A DNA stretch of 64,000 nucleotides from Ascochyta rabiei (Eukaryota; Ascomycota; Dothideomycetes; Pleosporales; Didymellaceae), in assembly GCF_004011695.2 (NCBI RefSeq), contig NC_082405.1:186001-250000 (forward strand). The letters run 5' to 3'. Made by a program: the position numbers and the translations under genes. Below are positions 10,788 through 22,414 of this stretch, piece by piece (positions within the stretch are counted from its first letter, which is position 1; every line of letters starts with the position of its first letter). The notes below the pieces were generated by a model that was not told the origin of the DNA, ran no database searches, and saw only the letters and a program-made list of their open reading frames with translations.

Positions 10788-12620
10788 ACGTGTTTCACCA
10801 GTAAGCGGCCAACACCAGTATCCGGCCAACCCCACCAAAACCAGCCTAACTTGGCGTGCAATTACTCCACAACCACGCAGTCGAATTAAGTAAGGTTTTA
10901 AAGCATGATAGATTAGATAGCTCTACATTAAGTCCTGTTATGGCCTTGCACGTGGCATTTGCTACACGTTAGTAGTGCTTGCTGACGCTGTAGGGCAGCG
11001 TTAACCTAGGCCTCCTCCTTAACCACATTATTAGCCTGTAAGACTAGTAATTAAGCTTCCTTAACCTGTAGAGCTCCCCTACGTGCTATATACTGTCTAT
11101 ACTTTTAACACTTATATTACTAGCGTTAATTTAAAGCATATAGCTTAGCGTTCTCCTAAGTTAAGATTGTTGCTAACTGTATTATAAGCTAACAACCCTT
11201 AACAAGCTAGGATATAGCTTGACTAGTTAGACTCTATAACTAACGCTTAAGGAGATCTTATATAAGGCGAGCTTGCTGCTAAAGCTGGTTAACTGTACGT
11301 GGTGTCTCTGCTGTCTACGGCCCTGCTGGTCCTGCTGCTGTCCCTGGTGGTAATAGTGTTCTGATAACAGTGAGGCATAACAGGACACGCTCTAGATTAA
11401 ATAGAATAAGCCCTGTTGCTTAAAATCCAGCCTTAATATTGCTCTCTAATAGAGTAGTTAGTCTAATCCTCAGGTACATCTATAGGAAGTCAAGCTTGTT
11501 AACATAGAAGATGCTTTAGCAGGCAAGCTTAGACACCTCATGTCCATACACCACCTTAAGAGGAGAGTAGCAGCCAACGTCTAGTGGCTAGAGAAGGTGT
11601 GAGGTGTGAGGAGGCATACAGAGGGTAATGATTATGTTGTCCTTATAGTACTAATTAAACTTAGGTGTAGCATGGCTGCTGTAACCGTTAAGGATAAGTA
11701 GCTAACAAGCACCTAATAAGCGAGTCTGTGTGTGCCTGTTAAAGTGCTTCACCCAGTCAAGGCCTAGCTCATCTGTTGTCCAGCCGTTGTCACTAACAGC
11801 AACAGTCCAGTCAGGTGGGAGGTCTTAATACCAGCTGGCCTGGTAGAGCTTCCCTGCTAGTATAAGGAAGGGTAGGATAGACCAACCTAACGCGTTAACA
11901 CACTTAATTGTTGTTACCTACTTGCAATTGCCTGGCTGAACAACAGTAGCACGTCTAACTGTGTTAGAGCTAGTAACAACCTTAGACGTTAAGGCAACAC
12001 CTATTATAAACCCAGTCTTATTAAAGTTGTAGATGTCCTTATTAGGTATCCTATATATAAGGCGTGTCTCCTCTACCAGCCTAAACTACGCACTAATCCT
12101 AACAGGATCTTTATAGCGTGCCCTTTGTGAATGGAATTTCCTATTCCACTTTGTCTAGAGTTCTGGCTGGCGCTTAATAAAGCGTGCTACCTAGTTCTTG
12201 CCTAGCGAAGGAGGAGGAGGATTTTGGCCGCAGGCAGCGAGGAGAGTGTCTGCTATTTGTTGCACATCAATAATCTAGGGTAGAAATCCACAACAATTAA
12301 GGTCTAAGATCTACTAAATAAGGGACTGCTTTTTAATAGGGCTAAGCTTAAGGTTGACAGACGTTGTTGCGTCTTTTAACTTAATGCCCTAGAGGTGGCG
12401 GCGGAGCGTTGTACAAGGCACCTGGTAGAGCAAAGCAGCCCTATTTTTTAACTAAACGTGTCCTAATTTAACAGCAGAGGTAGCAAGAAGGCATCTACCC
12501 TCTGTAAGGGAGGCTTAAGTACGTTGTGGTTGAGCCATCACAGTTGGGATGAAAGAAGTTTGACGCGTTTTGGTGGGGTTGGCCGGATACTGGTGTTGGC
12601 CGCTTACTGGTGAAACACGT
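10788..12620 (-). mobile_element. Fot1/pogo-like DNA transposon with perfect terminal repeats, 1833 bp
   Basis: Terminal inverted repeats of about 53 bp (beginning acgtgtttcaccagtaagcg) match perfectly at both ends and are flanked by TA at 10786-10787 and 12621-12622. On the reverse strand the interior gives DNGWTTDELGLDWVKHF followed by LLILNGYSSHATPKF. This is the DDE_1 core of Fot1/pogo transposases, with the catalytic aspartate of the second block read as asparagine and several stops. The changes fit G-to-A and C-to-T mutation. The transposase is dead, yet the ends are unmutated, so the copy could still be mobilised in trans if a matching transposase existed. It lies 172 bp upstream of the next gene's ATG. 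Confidence 0.88.
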
Positions 12621-12793
12621 TAGCCGCGGCGCGAGATCACCAAACACGCCTTTGTTCACTTTCATCACAATGCACTTTCACAAAATGCTCCACTATACCG
12701 TCTTTTCGAGATCTTATATTGCGAGTCAAACTCCCACATGACTGTGCCTCGAACAGATCACACCAGCTATCATCGCATAAGCTGTGACGCGTA

Positions 12794-13597
12794 ATGAAGA
12801 CCAGCAAATACGCGCCGAAAACTCCATTGGAGCAGCTCACACAGTCGAGAGTTGATAAGCTCAAGCAAGACAAGGATAAGACCACGCGACTGCTTGGCCG
12901 CTTGCGATGGAAAGCCGAATTGCTCATGGTTTCGTATTTCAAAGCTATGGAATTGCTGCAGGCCGGCGATCAGCGAAACGGGCACTACGAATCGCAGAAA
13001 GCTCTGGCGAGACAAGCAGAGTCGATGTTCAAGATTGACTTTTTCGAGTTCTACGCTTTCCTAGAGCGCTACATCACCTTCTGCCTCACTACTCTAGGCG
13101 TCAGTGTATCTGCAGCCGCGCCACGGAACAACATCAACGCTCTACGGTACATTACAAATCCAGATCTGCATCGCACAAGACCGCTAGCTTCGCACGCTTT
13201 CCATGCCAATCTCTTGGAGGCGCTCGATGACGAGACCTGTCCTCTACACGGCTCGCTTGGCGTCCAAGATGTCCGAATACAGCTAGGTCTAGCGAAAGAC
13301 TACCGCAATGCCTGGAAAGACGCCGATGAGAAGGAAGTCACCAGTAATTGGGACAGCCAGGATGGAGCTTCGCCCAGAAACGTAAAGCTGCCAGAGCTCG
13401 CACTCGATGCAATGCTAAGAACAGTCATTGTTGGCTGTGGCCACGCTCACGATGTTGTGCAGGCATTCGAAGGAGCTGACGTGATTGGCAGTGGCCTCTC
13501 TAGTCATGACTTTGAACCTCCAACGTACATCCACGATACCATGGATATGGGAGATGTCCCGCTTGAGTACATGGACGATGCTATGGAGCTTGACTGA
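12794..13597 (+). CDS. fungal protein of unknown function
   Basis: A single-exon 267-residue open frame with normal coding composition and an ATG at 12794. I do not recognise a family. The N-terminal half is helical and charged (TPLEQLTQSRVDKLKQDKDKTTRLL), with a hydrophobic segment around FFEFYAFLERYITFCLTTLGV that could be a buried helix rather than a membrane anchor. The C-terminus is acidic and methionine-rich. No zinc-binding or catalytic motif is evident. The Fot1-like element inserted just upstream, so its promoter may have been displaced. Its reading frame is intact. Confidence 0.7.
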   Translation: MKTSKYAPKTPLEQLTQSRVDKLKQDKDKTTRLLGRLRWKAELLMVSYFKAMELLQAGDQRNGHYESQKALARQAESMFKIDFFEFYAFLERYITFCLTTLGVSVSAAAPRNNINALRYITNPDLHRTRPLASHAFHANLLEALDDETCPLHGSLGVQDVRIQLGLAKDYRNAWKDADEKEVTSNWDSQDGASPRNVKLPELALDAMLRTVIVGCGHAHDVVQAFEGADVIGSGLSSHDFEPPTYIHDTMDMGDVPLEYMDDAMELD

Positions 13598-13780
13598 GCG
13601 TAGCTACGCACGCCCTCCACCAATGCACACGGCACTAAGAAACTCGACGCTGGTGGGACACGAGCTGCAAATGTAAGAATGCTTGATGTTCATGTACAAA
13701 TTGGTATCTAAACTATGAAGTAGGAACAATCTCCGTACTGCCGTGGTATCGCGCATTTACTGAGATTCATCAGGCCGCGG

Positions 13781-15250
13781 CTAAACTGCCACTCCTTTTG
13801 CCATGCCGTAATGCCTACTTTGCTCGTCTTGGAGCATACTGTCTGCTCTCTCTCTGTTAGCTTCTGTGTGTGGTGTATACACACTCGCAGTCTTCTCCTG
13901 TTCCAACTCCCACTTGCACCTCTCTTTACAGTCCCAGCAGACGCTGCGCTTGCATACTCGCATGTCATATTTCCACTCGTGTCGATTGAGCATCTCATGA
14001 CAGTGAGGACAATCCAGTGGAATGACAACAGTCTCTAGATCGCCCAGCCTTCTTGCGATGCTCAGGCCCTTGCTTGTGCGCGTTTTCAGCCCCAGCTCGC
14101 CACTACCTTGCTGTTCGAGACCGTCGAAGACAACAAGCTTGTCGAACTTGCACCACCAAGCCGGCCGTCCTCCTGCCTCTGTCCGTGCGCGGACAGATGT
14201 GCTAGTGAACGCCTCTGTTTGGGCGCCTGGTCCAGGCAACATGCAGCCATTGGCCGTTGCACGCGGTGGCGTGAAGACGCGAACCTTCTCCTCTACGTCT
14301 TTCTTCCTCGGCGACATGTTCAGTCGGTCTTGTAAGAGCTGTGTGGGTGACCGCAACGCGGCCTTGGATTGAGTTTTGGAGTTTCGAATAAGGTCGTATC
14401 GCAAATCAAGCTCGGAACGTGGCTTCGCTGCGTCTGGTGCACTGTTGAAGCCAAGGTTTAGCTCGGCGGGACGTTGCAGTCGGGCAATCGAATTCGTGCG
14501 CTGCGGCGACGCGGCGGTGGGCTTTGAGAGGGACGATACTCGGGATCGTGCAAGGACGTTGTCGTTCGAAGCGATAGACGATGGTCGTGAGCGGGCTGGA
14601 GAGCTTTCGCTGTCGGACATGTACACGCCGGAGTCTCGATCACGCATGCGTGTTTCGACCTTCACCAATGCCGTGGGAGACAGTCGTTTCTCGACCGACA
14701 AGTTGGGGCCTAGCTCTTTGGGTACGAGGGACACAGGTGGTGATGATGACGGAGAATGAGACTCTTCGTCCTTACTCGACTCGACAGCAGTCTCATGTTG
14801 CTCCAGCTGAAGTGAGTCTATTTGAGATTCCTCTGGCTTCTGTGCAGTCTCCTCTGCTGCCGAATGCTCGCTGACGTTGCTGGCGCCAGTCTGCAGTGGC
14901 TGCTCGGGAACAAGAGATGGTGTTTCTGGATGCGGAGACGGCTCATCACTGTCCAGTAGTGACTCATCCGTAACCAGTGTTTCAGTTGTCGTTTGTTCAT
15001 GCTCTTCCAGTAAAACCTCAGTCATCGGCAGTGGTATCGGTTCGGCGTCCAGGGCGTGATCTTCCGAGATCTCCTGTGCGTCGTCGTCAAACAGAAAAAC
15101 TCCGGAGTCTTGATTGCCCGGATTGAGGTCGACCCCCCTCGAGGCGCCCGGCACGATGGCACTCAACTCAGCAGCCACAGCGGCATCACTCAGTAGCGGC
15201 GCCTTGGCCTCATCCGGCTTGGAGCTTTTCCAGAAAGCAAACGAGGGCAT
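13781..15250 (-). CDS. fungal protein of unknown function with C-terminal Cys-rich motif
   Basis: A single-exon 489-residue frame starting at the ATG at 15250. The first 300 residues are acidic, Ser/Pro/Glu-rich and probably disordered. The C-terminal 130 residues are more conserved in character: a GGRPAWWCKFDKLVVFDGLE segment, then CPHC about 18 residues before a C-x4-C-x2-C-x3-C cluster (MRVCKRSVCWDCKERC). This is a likely zinc-binding module. I know no named family for it. The protein resembles conserved hypothetical proteins of filamentous fungi. The gene converges with the gene ending at 13597. Confidence 0.75.
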   Translation of the reverse strand: MPSFAFWKSSKPDEAKAPLLSDAAVAAELSAIVPGASRGVDLNPGNQDSGVFLFDDDAQEISEDHALDAEPIPLPMTEVLLEEHEQTTTETLVTDESLLDSDEPSPHPETPSLVPEQPLQTGASNVSEHSAAEETAQKPEESQIDSLQLEQHETAVESSKDEESHSPSSSPPVSLVPKELGPNLSVEKRLSPTALVKVETRMRDRDSGVYMSDSESSPARSRPSSIASNDNVLARSRVSSLSKPTAASPQRTNSIARLQRPAELNLGFNSAPDAAKPRSELDLRYDLIRNSKTQSKAALRSPTQLLQDRLNMSPRKKDVEEKVRVFTPPRATANGCMLPGPGAQTEAFTSTSVRARTEAGGRPAWWCKFDKLVVFDGLEQQGSGELGLKTRTSKGLSIARRLGDLETVVIPLDCPHCHEMLNRHEWKYDMRVCKRSVCWDCKERCKWELEQEKTASVYTPHTEANRERADSMLQDEQSRHYGMAKGVAV

Positions 15251-17227
15251 TTTGAAGGAGTGTTAGTCAATACAAGACCAAAAAAAGAACGACTCCGCGT
15301 TGAACGGGAAAAAAGAACGACAGCCAGCTTTGCACCCAAGGTCCCGAGGCCTCTGCTCCTCATAAGGAACCAAGACGCTGCTCCTTTCCGTGGCGCCCGA
15401 CACAGCGGCTCCTGGCATCTACCTACCTGCCCAGCAGCCGCATGACCGTTTCCTCTTCATTGCCGGCCCGCGCAGCTCGCGTCTGATCGGCTGAGATACT
15501 CTTGCTGCGCAGTAGTCGCATGCCGGGCTGCCATTGGTGGGTGCGTTCTGAAACGCGGAGCTGCTGGGAAGCGCGTCGTCACAGCCTCGTGGCGCGGCGT
15601 TACAGCCGGGATTGCGACTTCATGCGCACGGGATCATCGAGCGCGCAACCCGTGTCGATGGCGGGGATGGGGTGTCTTGAGGGTTTATGCGGTGGAGTAG
15701 TGGTGTTGCATGTTCGAGAGGAATTTGCAATGGAAGCTTCTGAAACTTGACAGCGCCGGTGCGAGGGGGCACCGTTTTGCGAGCAGGACACCGTATTCTC
15801 AGTGATTGGGGAGGATATTATGGCTCTGTGTCAGCGATCAAATACTGCTTCCAGTCCTGTCGCGCTGCTCACGCTCGACAGCAACCCCATGCATTTCGTC
15901 CGACTGCATGTTCCGACCCGCTCTCACCGTCTATCCGGTGGAGTGCGAAGTGCATTGAACAAAACAGAAGGAAACGGAGTCGACTAATCAAAAGCAATTA
16001 AAAAGATTCAAGTACCGTAGACCAGTAACGAGTGTCGTGCAAACACTCTCTTTCCACCCAACGATGCGCAACCTCCCCACCCCAACATCTCCCTGCACCA
16101 TCTGAGCTCCAACCCAAGTACATACCAGCTTAGCCAGGAGCGCATACCCTCTTGCCTCCACCACGAGCGAGAAACAACGAACTCAATACGCACAAGGATT
16201 ACAGATTTAAGATATCTATCTCTGCACGACAGTGTGCAAGTTCCACGTAGACGCAACTGCGGAGATCAACTCTGCGCTTAGTTCGGCGTCTAGCAGGGCT
16301 TTGTTGACGCGGTGGTGGGCTGGGCAGGACGCTGTAGCAAGTGCTCTAGTCCGTGTGGTTTTGACGTGTGTACTTCTTCTTCTTCTTCTTCGTCGTCTTC
16401 TTCTTCTTCTTCTTCTGGAGGGGGTAGGACGCGGGTCGTGGAGAGGTAGGAGGTGGGAAGGGTCGATGTTGGATTTGGGGTGCTGCGGGGGATTGGGTGC
16501 GCGTAGGGTTGGTCATTGGGTGGGTTGGGGTGTCTAGGGAGGAAACGAGACGGGGGTGAAGAAGTAGGGAAATCTCATTATGCGAAATTCGACAGCCTCA
16601 CCAACACGGTGTATTTCACGCGCGGACAAGGACAGAGTGTATGTATGTATATAATTGACGTGTGTGTGTGTGTTTCAAGTGTCTACGAGATACATGTACA
16701 TAGATCCCCTATCCCCATTGCCCCTATCATCATCTTCGTCATCATTCGTCGTCACCATATTCATCAGCGTCACGATGTTCATCTCCATCGTCGTATGCCA
16801 ACTGTGCCATCGCATTCGTCTCCTTCCACACCACACCACAATACGATACACTGGAATGTGTAGATGGATGCAGGTGCAGGTGCAGGTGCATTCGGAGTCG
16901 CACCGTCTATAAGTAAAGCGTCAAAGAAGAAAACCCTTGAAAAAGAGAAGAGAGTATGCAGTTCCAAGCAGAGCAGAGCAAGTGTAGTATGAGCTGGCAA
17001 AAAAAAAGGGGGTAACAGAGGGGGCCGGGGAAGTACAAGTGGAAGCCAAGGCCAAAGAGAGCTTTTTTGTAATCCGTGGGGTGATGCAGAAGTATGTGCA
17101 TGCCTATGCAAGCGGGTTGCAGCCGTGTCTTGAACTTTTTGTTGAACTTTTTGTTGAGACGAGGTGCAAAAAGAAAGGAAGGGAAAGGCGACTTTTGTAT
17201 CGCGGATGCGGAGGTGTTTTCGTCCAT
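15251..17227. other. 2-kb intergenic region with simple repeats
   Basis: It lies between the start of the reverse-strand gene at 15250 and the stop of the reverse-strand CCCH gene at 17228. It holds a TTC/CTT microsatellite around 16376-16424, a GT run near 16660-16672 and no accepted gene. Several open frames here are short or low-complexity. Much of the right half is probably the 3' untranslated region of the CCCH gene. Confidence 0.5.
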
Positions 17228-19141
17228 TCACCGCCCCCAAGCACCACCCCCCGTCTCTTTGCCCAGCCCGCTCAGGACGGAGCTCTTCTGCGCGCCGACG
17301 GGCTGCAGGTTGGGACTCCCCTTGCCTCCACTGCCCCAGCTCAGCCCGCTCAGACGCTTGTTGCTTGTGCTGCTCGTCGTGCTCGCGCCGTCCTGGCTCT
17401 TCTTCAAGTCCTCTTCCTCCTCCATGCTGAACAGGCCCTGCTCTTCCTCGATCCTCTCGCGATTGATGCTGCTGCTGCTGACGGCGCGGTCTAGGTTCCC
17501 CAGCCGGCCGCTGGAGCTGCCTATGCTCGAGCCAGAGGTCAGGCGGTTGATGCCCGGGTGCTGCGGGTTCGAGGTCGGGGTGCTGGCCAAGGCTGCGGCT
17601 GCTGCTTCGTCGCGGGAGGACAGACGTGTGCGTTGGAATTGCTGGCTGATCATGCTCATGGAGGCTTGGCGGGGCGGGGAGGAGACAAAGGGACTCGTGT
17701 CGACAGAGGGAGGGCGGGCCATGGCACGGAGGGACGGAGATGCGCCGGCGTGGAGGCTCGAGTTGCGGAGGGGTGAGCCGACGTGGCCAAACGCCGAGGC
17801 GCCTGGGAGGGAGCCAGACTCGAAGTTGTCGTTCATGGGGCGTGACTTGCCCCAGAGGGATTGGAAGCGCGAGGGCGAGGCGGTGGCTGCGGAGGGGGAG
17901 CCGTATCGCGTGTCGGATGGCGTGGGGGAAGCGCCAAACCTCGACAGGGAGGCTTGGTGCGAGAACGAGTTGCTCTCGCTGTCGCCCTGGTCGCGCGAGA
18001 AGCGGCGCATCTTCTCCTGCGGGGTGAGGAGGTCGCTGAGCGAGTGCGGCAGCAGGTCCTCCTCGAACTTGCCGATCATGTCTGTGTCGTCCCAGTCCTC
18101 GTCCTTGTAGGCCGGGCGCGCGCCGACGCTCGAGGACATGAGGTTCCTCGAGCGGTTTGCGGCCAGCTCAGAGTGCAGCATCCGCCGCCCCACGGGCGGA
18201 TCGACCGAGTCTGGCGGCGAGGAACCCAACACAGCTGCCCTCCGTCTTGCGCCGTCGCCGAAAGCCGAGTCGTGGAGGTTGCGCAGGGCAGACGAGTCGG
18301 CGTGGTACGAGGAAGGCGGGGAGGCGGCGAGGAACTTGGCGGGCACCGAGGAGGCGATGGGGCCGTAGCGTGCCATGTGGGAGATGCCCTGGCTGTCAAA
18401 GGAGGCGGGCAAGGGGACGTCCATGACGCCGAGGCCTTTCTGAACGGGCGACAGGGCGAGGCGTTGGTTGTCGTTTGGCGGAGAGCCGTAGTTGGAGCCC
18501 GGGTGGGAGGAGAAGGTGGTGTCGATGGTGGGTATCATGTCGTAGTGGGCCTTGGGCATGGCGTAGGGGTCGTCCTGGGCGGGGTACGGGTAGCCGGGCT
18601 GCATGGGGGCCATGTGTGCTTGCATGGTCAGCAGCGAGCTGTTGAGGGGCGGGTCCTGGCTGTGGATGTTGACGCGGCCAAAGTGGCCTCTGCCCATGTT
18701 GCCGTTGACGACGTGGCCGTTGGGGAGGATGTGGGCGAGGGCGCATTTGTGGCCAAACTTGCAGTTGCCCTGGGTGTGTTAGTGGGGGTGAGGTCAGTGT
18801 AGGTGAGGTGTAGGTGAGGTGTAGGTGAGGTGTAGGTGAGGTGTAGGTGAGGTGTAGGTGAGGTGTAGGTGAGGTGTAGGTGAGGTGTAGGTGAGGTGTA
18901 GGTGAGGTCTGGGTGAGGTCTGGGTGAGGTCTGGGTGAGGTCTGGGTGAAGTCTGGGTGAGGGTCTAAGTCAAAATCAAGGTGACAAGGGCGTACCTTTG
19001 TAAAGTACTTGCAAGGCGCGCGCTCGGTGACGGGCTCGTCCGAGTGCAGAAAGGGACAAGCCTTGCCGGCCTGGCATGCGCCCTGTCTGTAGAATTTGCA
19101 GGGGACGTGTGAGGTGCCTGGTGGCAGTCAGCAGCTGGCGG

Positions 19142-19173
<32 letters not shown>

Positions 19174-19375
19174 CTCAGGGCCAGTGCCTACTCTTGTTGC
19201 TGGGCGGACTGCGGGCGCCCGCAAAGCCCATTTCGCGCAGGTTGGCGGCCTGTCCGTGGCCGTGGGCGTGGGCGTGGGCGTGGGCGTGGGCGGGTGCTTG
19301 CGTGGGTGGTTGCCCGTGTGTCTGGCCGTTGATGCGCACCGGCATGGGCTGCCCGTTGCCGTTCGCGCTCGCCAT
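17228..19375 (-). CDS. CCCH zinc-finger protein, Cps3/Lee1-like
   Basis: Exons are 19375-19192, 19117-18996 and 18769-17228, giving 615 residues. Two tandem CCCH fingers start near residue 67: CKFYRQGACQAGKACPFLH and CKYFTKGNCKFGHKCALAH, followed by ILPNGHVVNG. This pattern matches fungal Cps3/Lee1-type proteins, which are thought to bind RNA. The rest is Ser/Pro-rich and probably disordered. Exon 1 contains an Ala-His dipeptide run coded by a hexanucleotide repeat. The ATG at 19375 is the only in-frame ATG upstream of the fingers. Intron 1 (19118-19191) is GTAGGC...CAG. Intron 2 (18770-18995, 226 nt) is long for this genome because 165 nt of it is a minisatellite. Function in this organism is inference. 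Confidence 0.87.
18797..18961. repeat. 11-bp minisatellite inside a CCCH-gene intron, 15 units
   Basis: Ten units of gtgtaggtgag (18797-18906) are followed by five of gtctgggtgag (18907-18961), one unit having a single change. The array lies wholly within intron 2 of the CCCH gene, between donor and acceptor. It is a likely source of intron length variation between strains. Confidence 0.95.
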
Positions 19376-20550
19376 GGCGCCGTGAGAGGAGGGCTGTGGT
19401 CGCAGAGCGCGTGCAGGCTGGTGTGCGGGCTGCGGGGGGCTCGTCGCGTACTGGGCCGTGTCTGGGCCGTGTCTGGGCCGAGCTCGAGGGGGGCGTGTGT
19501 GGATGCGGGTGCGGGTGCGGGTGCGGGTGCGGGTGCTGGAACGGAAGCTGGACCTGAAGCTGGACCTGAAGTTGGACCTGGTGCTGGCGCTGGTGCGGGT
19601 GGGCAGAGCCTCCGTTCTGGAGACGCGACGGCCAAGGTGGGGGAGACTCGACGCCGAACTCCAACTCCAACTCGAACTCGTGCTCGGTGCTCGTGCTCGG
19701 TGCTCGTGCTCGTGGTGGGGCACTTGGACTGCATCGCCGGCGCTCTGCGATCGAACGGGACTGGTTGGAGGTGTGCGCAAACGCCGTACTCGACATGCTC
19801 ACACGCCACCCACGCCAGTTTTTCTTCGCTGGGGCAAAGAACAAGAACATAGTCCCTTCTATTTCCCCTGTTTTTCTCCATCTCAAGAACGGTACAAGAT
19901 ACCGATAACATACATGGCACAAGAAGAATCCCAGATCCACCCACCACTACCTACTGATCCGTATTTGGTATTCTAGTATTCTCGTATGATAACATCCTGG
20001 TATTTAGTAGGTGACAATATACAAAAAAAAAACAGAGTACACTACACTACGCTACAGACCAAACCAAGTCTCAACCTGCAAGTCCCCACCAACGTCACCG
20101 CCGTCACCACCGACATTACCACCGCCCCAGGGTCCCACGCGCCCGTCACGCGGGCCGACATCATCACGCGGGCCGACAACATCACGCCGCAGCCGCCAAC
20201 ACCACTGTGCCATCATCTACCCACAGGAACAGGGACACTTGTACTCGCTCTCCCAAGCCAACCCACCAACCACCAACCAGCGAACCAGCGAACCAGCCAA
20301 TCAACTACCCTGCCCACCCCGCAGATCCAATCCCCTCAAACCCTGCACTTCCAGACCCCGACTCGCAAACGCACCATCAGCAATGCAAGCACCATCCAGA
20401 TGCCAGCCGCACATCCCCTAAGCAGTGTACACAAACCATGTACTGTAAAGGTAGTATCTAGTACTAACTAGACATGTATTACTTATAACTATAGTATCAA
20501 CACTCTTAGTAACATTCTATTCTACTTCCTATTATAGTAAAGTCTGTATA
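19376..20550. other. 5' region of the CCCH gene and transition to AT-rich block
   Basis: GC-rich simple repeats lie upstream of the CCCH gene: gggtgc-type hexamers around 19497-19533 and a 12-bp gctggacctgaa-type repeat near 19547-19582. No ATG-initiated coding frame was accepted. From about 20440 the sequence becomes AT-rich. Around 20492-20548 it resembles a diverged copy of the 88-bp unit found at 27961-28312. Confidence 0.5.
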
Positions 20551-22414
20551 ACGTACCCCACAGGCGAGTCAGACAACGGGCGAGTCAGACACTTTTGCCA
20601 AGCCCCCACCAAACACCTCCTCCTACACTAATGTCTTCTCAACAACACTATTTAAACGCGTCAAAGGAAGCGCAGATACAGCTTGCGCTCCAGGCTCTTA
20701 AACAAGACGCAACTCTATCTCTGCAACGCGCTGCTGCTATCTACAAGGTCCCTCAAAGCACACTAAGCAACCAGCGCACTAGACAACCTTTACACGCTGA
20801 TTCTATAGCTAACTTATAGAAGCTAGACAATAATAAGGAGGAGGTAATTATTAAACATGTTCTTAAGCTAGATACGTAAGGATTTTCCCTTTAGCTCTTA
20901 GATGTAGCTACTATAGCTAATTCTTTGCGCGCTAAGCATAATCTAGGCCCTATTAGCGTAAACTGGCCTAGTATGTTTATTAAGCAACACCTAGAACTTA
21001 AAGTTAAGTTTAATTACAAGTACAACTATAAGAAATCTCTCTATAAGGATCCTAAGGTTCTACAGGGCTAGTTTAGCCTGGTAGCTAATACTAAAGCTAA
21101 GTATAGCATCTAGGATAAAGACACATATAACTTTAACAAGACAGGCTTTATAATAGGCTAGATCTCCCTAGAAGCAGTTGTTACAGCTTTAGAACAACAA
21201 GGTCGGCTAAAAGCTATCTAGCTAGGCGACTAGGAGTAGGCTACAGCTATAGTAAGCATTAATGCTAAAGGATAGGCCATTCTAGCCTTCCTTATCTTTA
21301 AGGCCTACCACCACCTCTCTGCCTGGTACAAGGAGGAAGAACTGCCTTAAGACTAGGTTATTAGAGTCTCTAATAACGGCTGGACTACTAACAAGCTTGG
21401 TATAGACTAGATAAACCACTTTAATAGGCATATAAAGAAGCGTACTATTAGCACCTACTATTTGCTTATTATTAATAGTTATAAGAGCTACAACTCTCTT
21501 AAATTCTAGCAATACTGCAAGGATAATAAGATTATTACTCTCTATTTACCTCTTTACTTATTACACCTTATACAGCCCCTTAATATAGGTTGTTTTGCTA
21601 CTTTAAAGAAGGTGTATAGGCGCTAAGCTAAAGTACTTATATAGAACTAGATTAACTATATTATAAAGACAGAGTTCCTGCCATGCTTTATACGCGCCTA
21701 TAACGCTGCAATTACTTCTAAGAATATCTAGGGAGGGTTCTAAGGTGCTAGATTAGTCCTATTTAACCTAGACTAGGTTATAATAGCCCTTAATGTAAAG
21801 TTGCACACTCTATCACTACTACTACCTGTTAACAACAAGCTCTGGCAGTCGCAAACCCTAAGCAATAGCCTTAAACTTAGGTTGTAATTAACGCTTATAA
21901 AGATAAGGATTTAGAAGTATATAGATAGTTCGCCTACCTCTATAGTTAAGGCGTTTAAGAAGGTAGTAAAGGAGGCAGCAATAATTGCGTATAAGCTAGT
22001 GTTAGCGTAATAGGAGATTACTTAGCTTTAAGCTGCTAATAAGGCAGCTATATAACAAAAATCACATAAAAGAAAGTAAGTTTAGGCAGAAGGGACCCTA
22101 ACAGTTAAAGAGGGCTAGCAATTAACAGCTCTTAAGGAGTTTAGGGCGTGTGGTGATAGGAAGAAGGCAAAGAAGCAGGTGCGCGCTAAAGGAGGTGAGC
22201 CCTCCTAAAGGCGCTGTAGACAGTGTAATTAGACAGGACATAACGCACAAACGTGTAAGAAAGAGGTAGAAGTAGTTTCTAAATAGTATTACAGACTATA
22301 CTGCACGTTACAGCACTAAACTAGGTTGTTTTAGGCCATAATAGGGTGGTGTTTGGTGGGGGCTTGGCAAAAGTGTCCGACTTGCCCGTTGTCCGACTCG
22401 CCCGTGGGGTATGT
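20551..22414 (+). mobile_element. decayed Fot1/pogo-like DNA transposon, 1864 bp
   Basis: Inverted repeats of about 69 bp (left end acgtaccccacaggcgagtc) match the other end apart from a few transitions and are flanked by TA at 20549-20550 and 22415-22416. Each terminal repeat contains the motif gcgagtcagac twice in direct orientation. The element is in forward orientation and related to the element at 1740-3602. The interior is AT-rich with many stops. Confidence 0.9.
20631..22286 (+). pseudogene. dead Fot1-like transposase
   Basis: The reading frame opens at the ATG at 20631 with a helix-turn-helix segment (QRAAAIYKVPQSTLSNQRT) typical of pogo/CENP-B-type transposases. It then hits a TAG at 20817-20819. 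Later parts include a DDE block reading VSNNGWTTNKLGID near 21365-21405 and a lysine-rich tail. The tail ends in a CCHC knuckle (CRQC...GHNAQTC near 22212-22257), which still holds its metal ligands. Stops of CAG/CAA and TGG origin run throughout. Confidence 0.85.

Noticed and set aside
17094..18802. Long forward frames of 338 and 313 codons
   Set aside because: They are antisense to the third exon of the CCCH gene and owe their length to its GC-rich codons.
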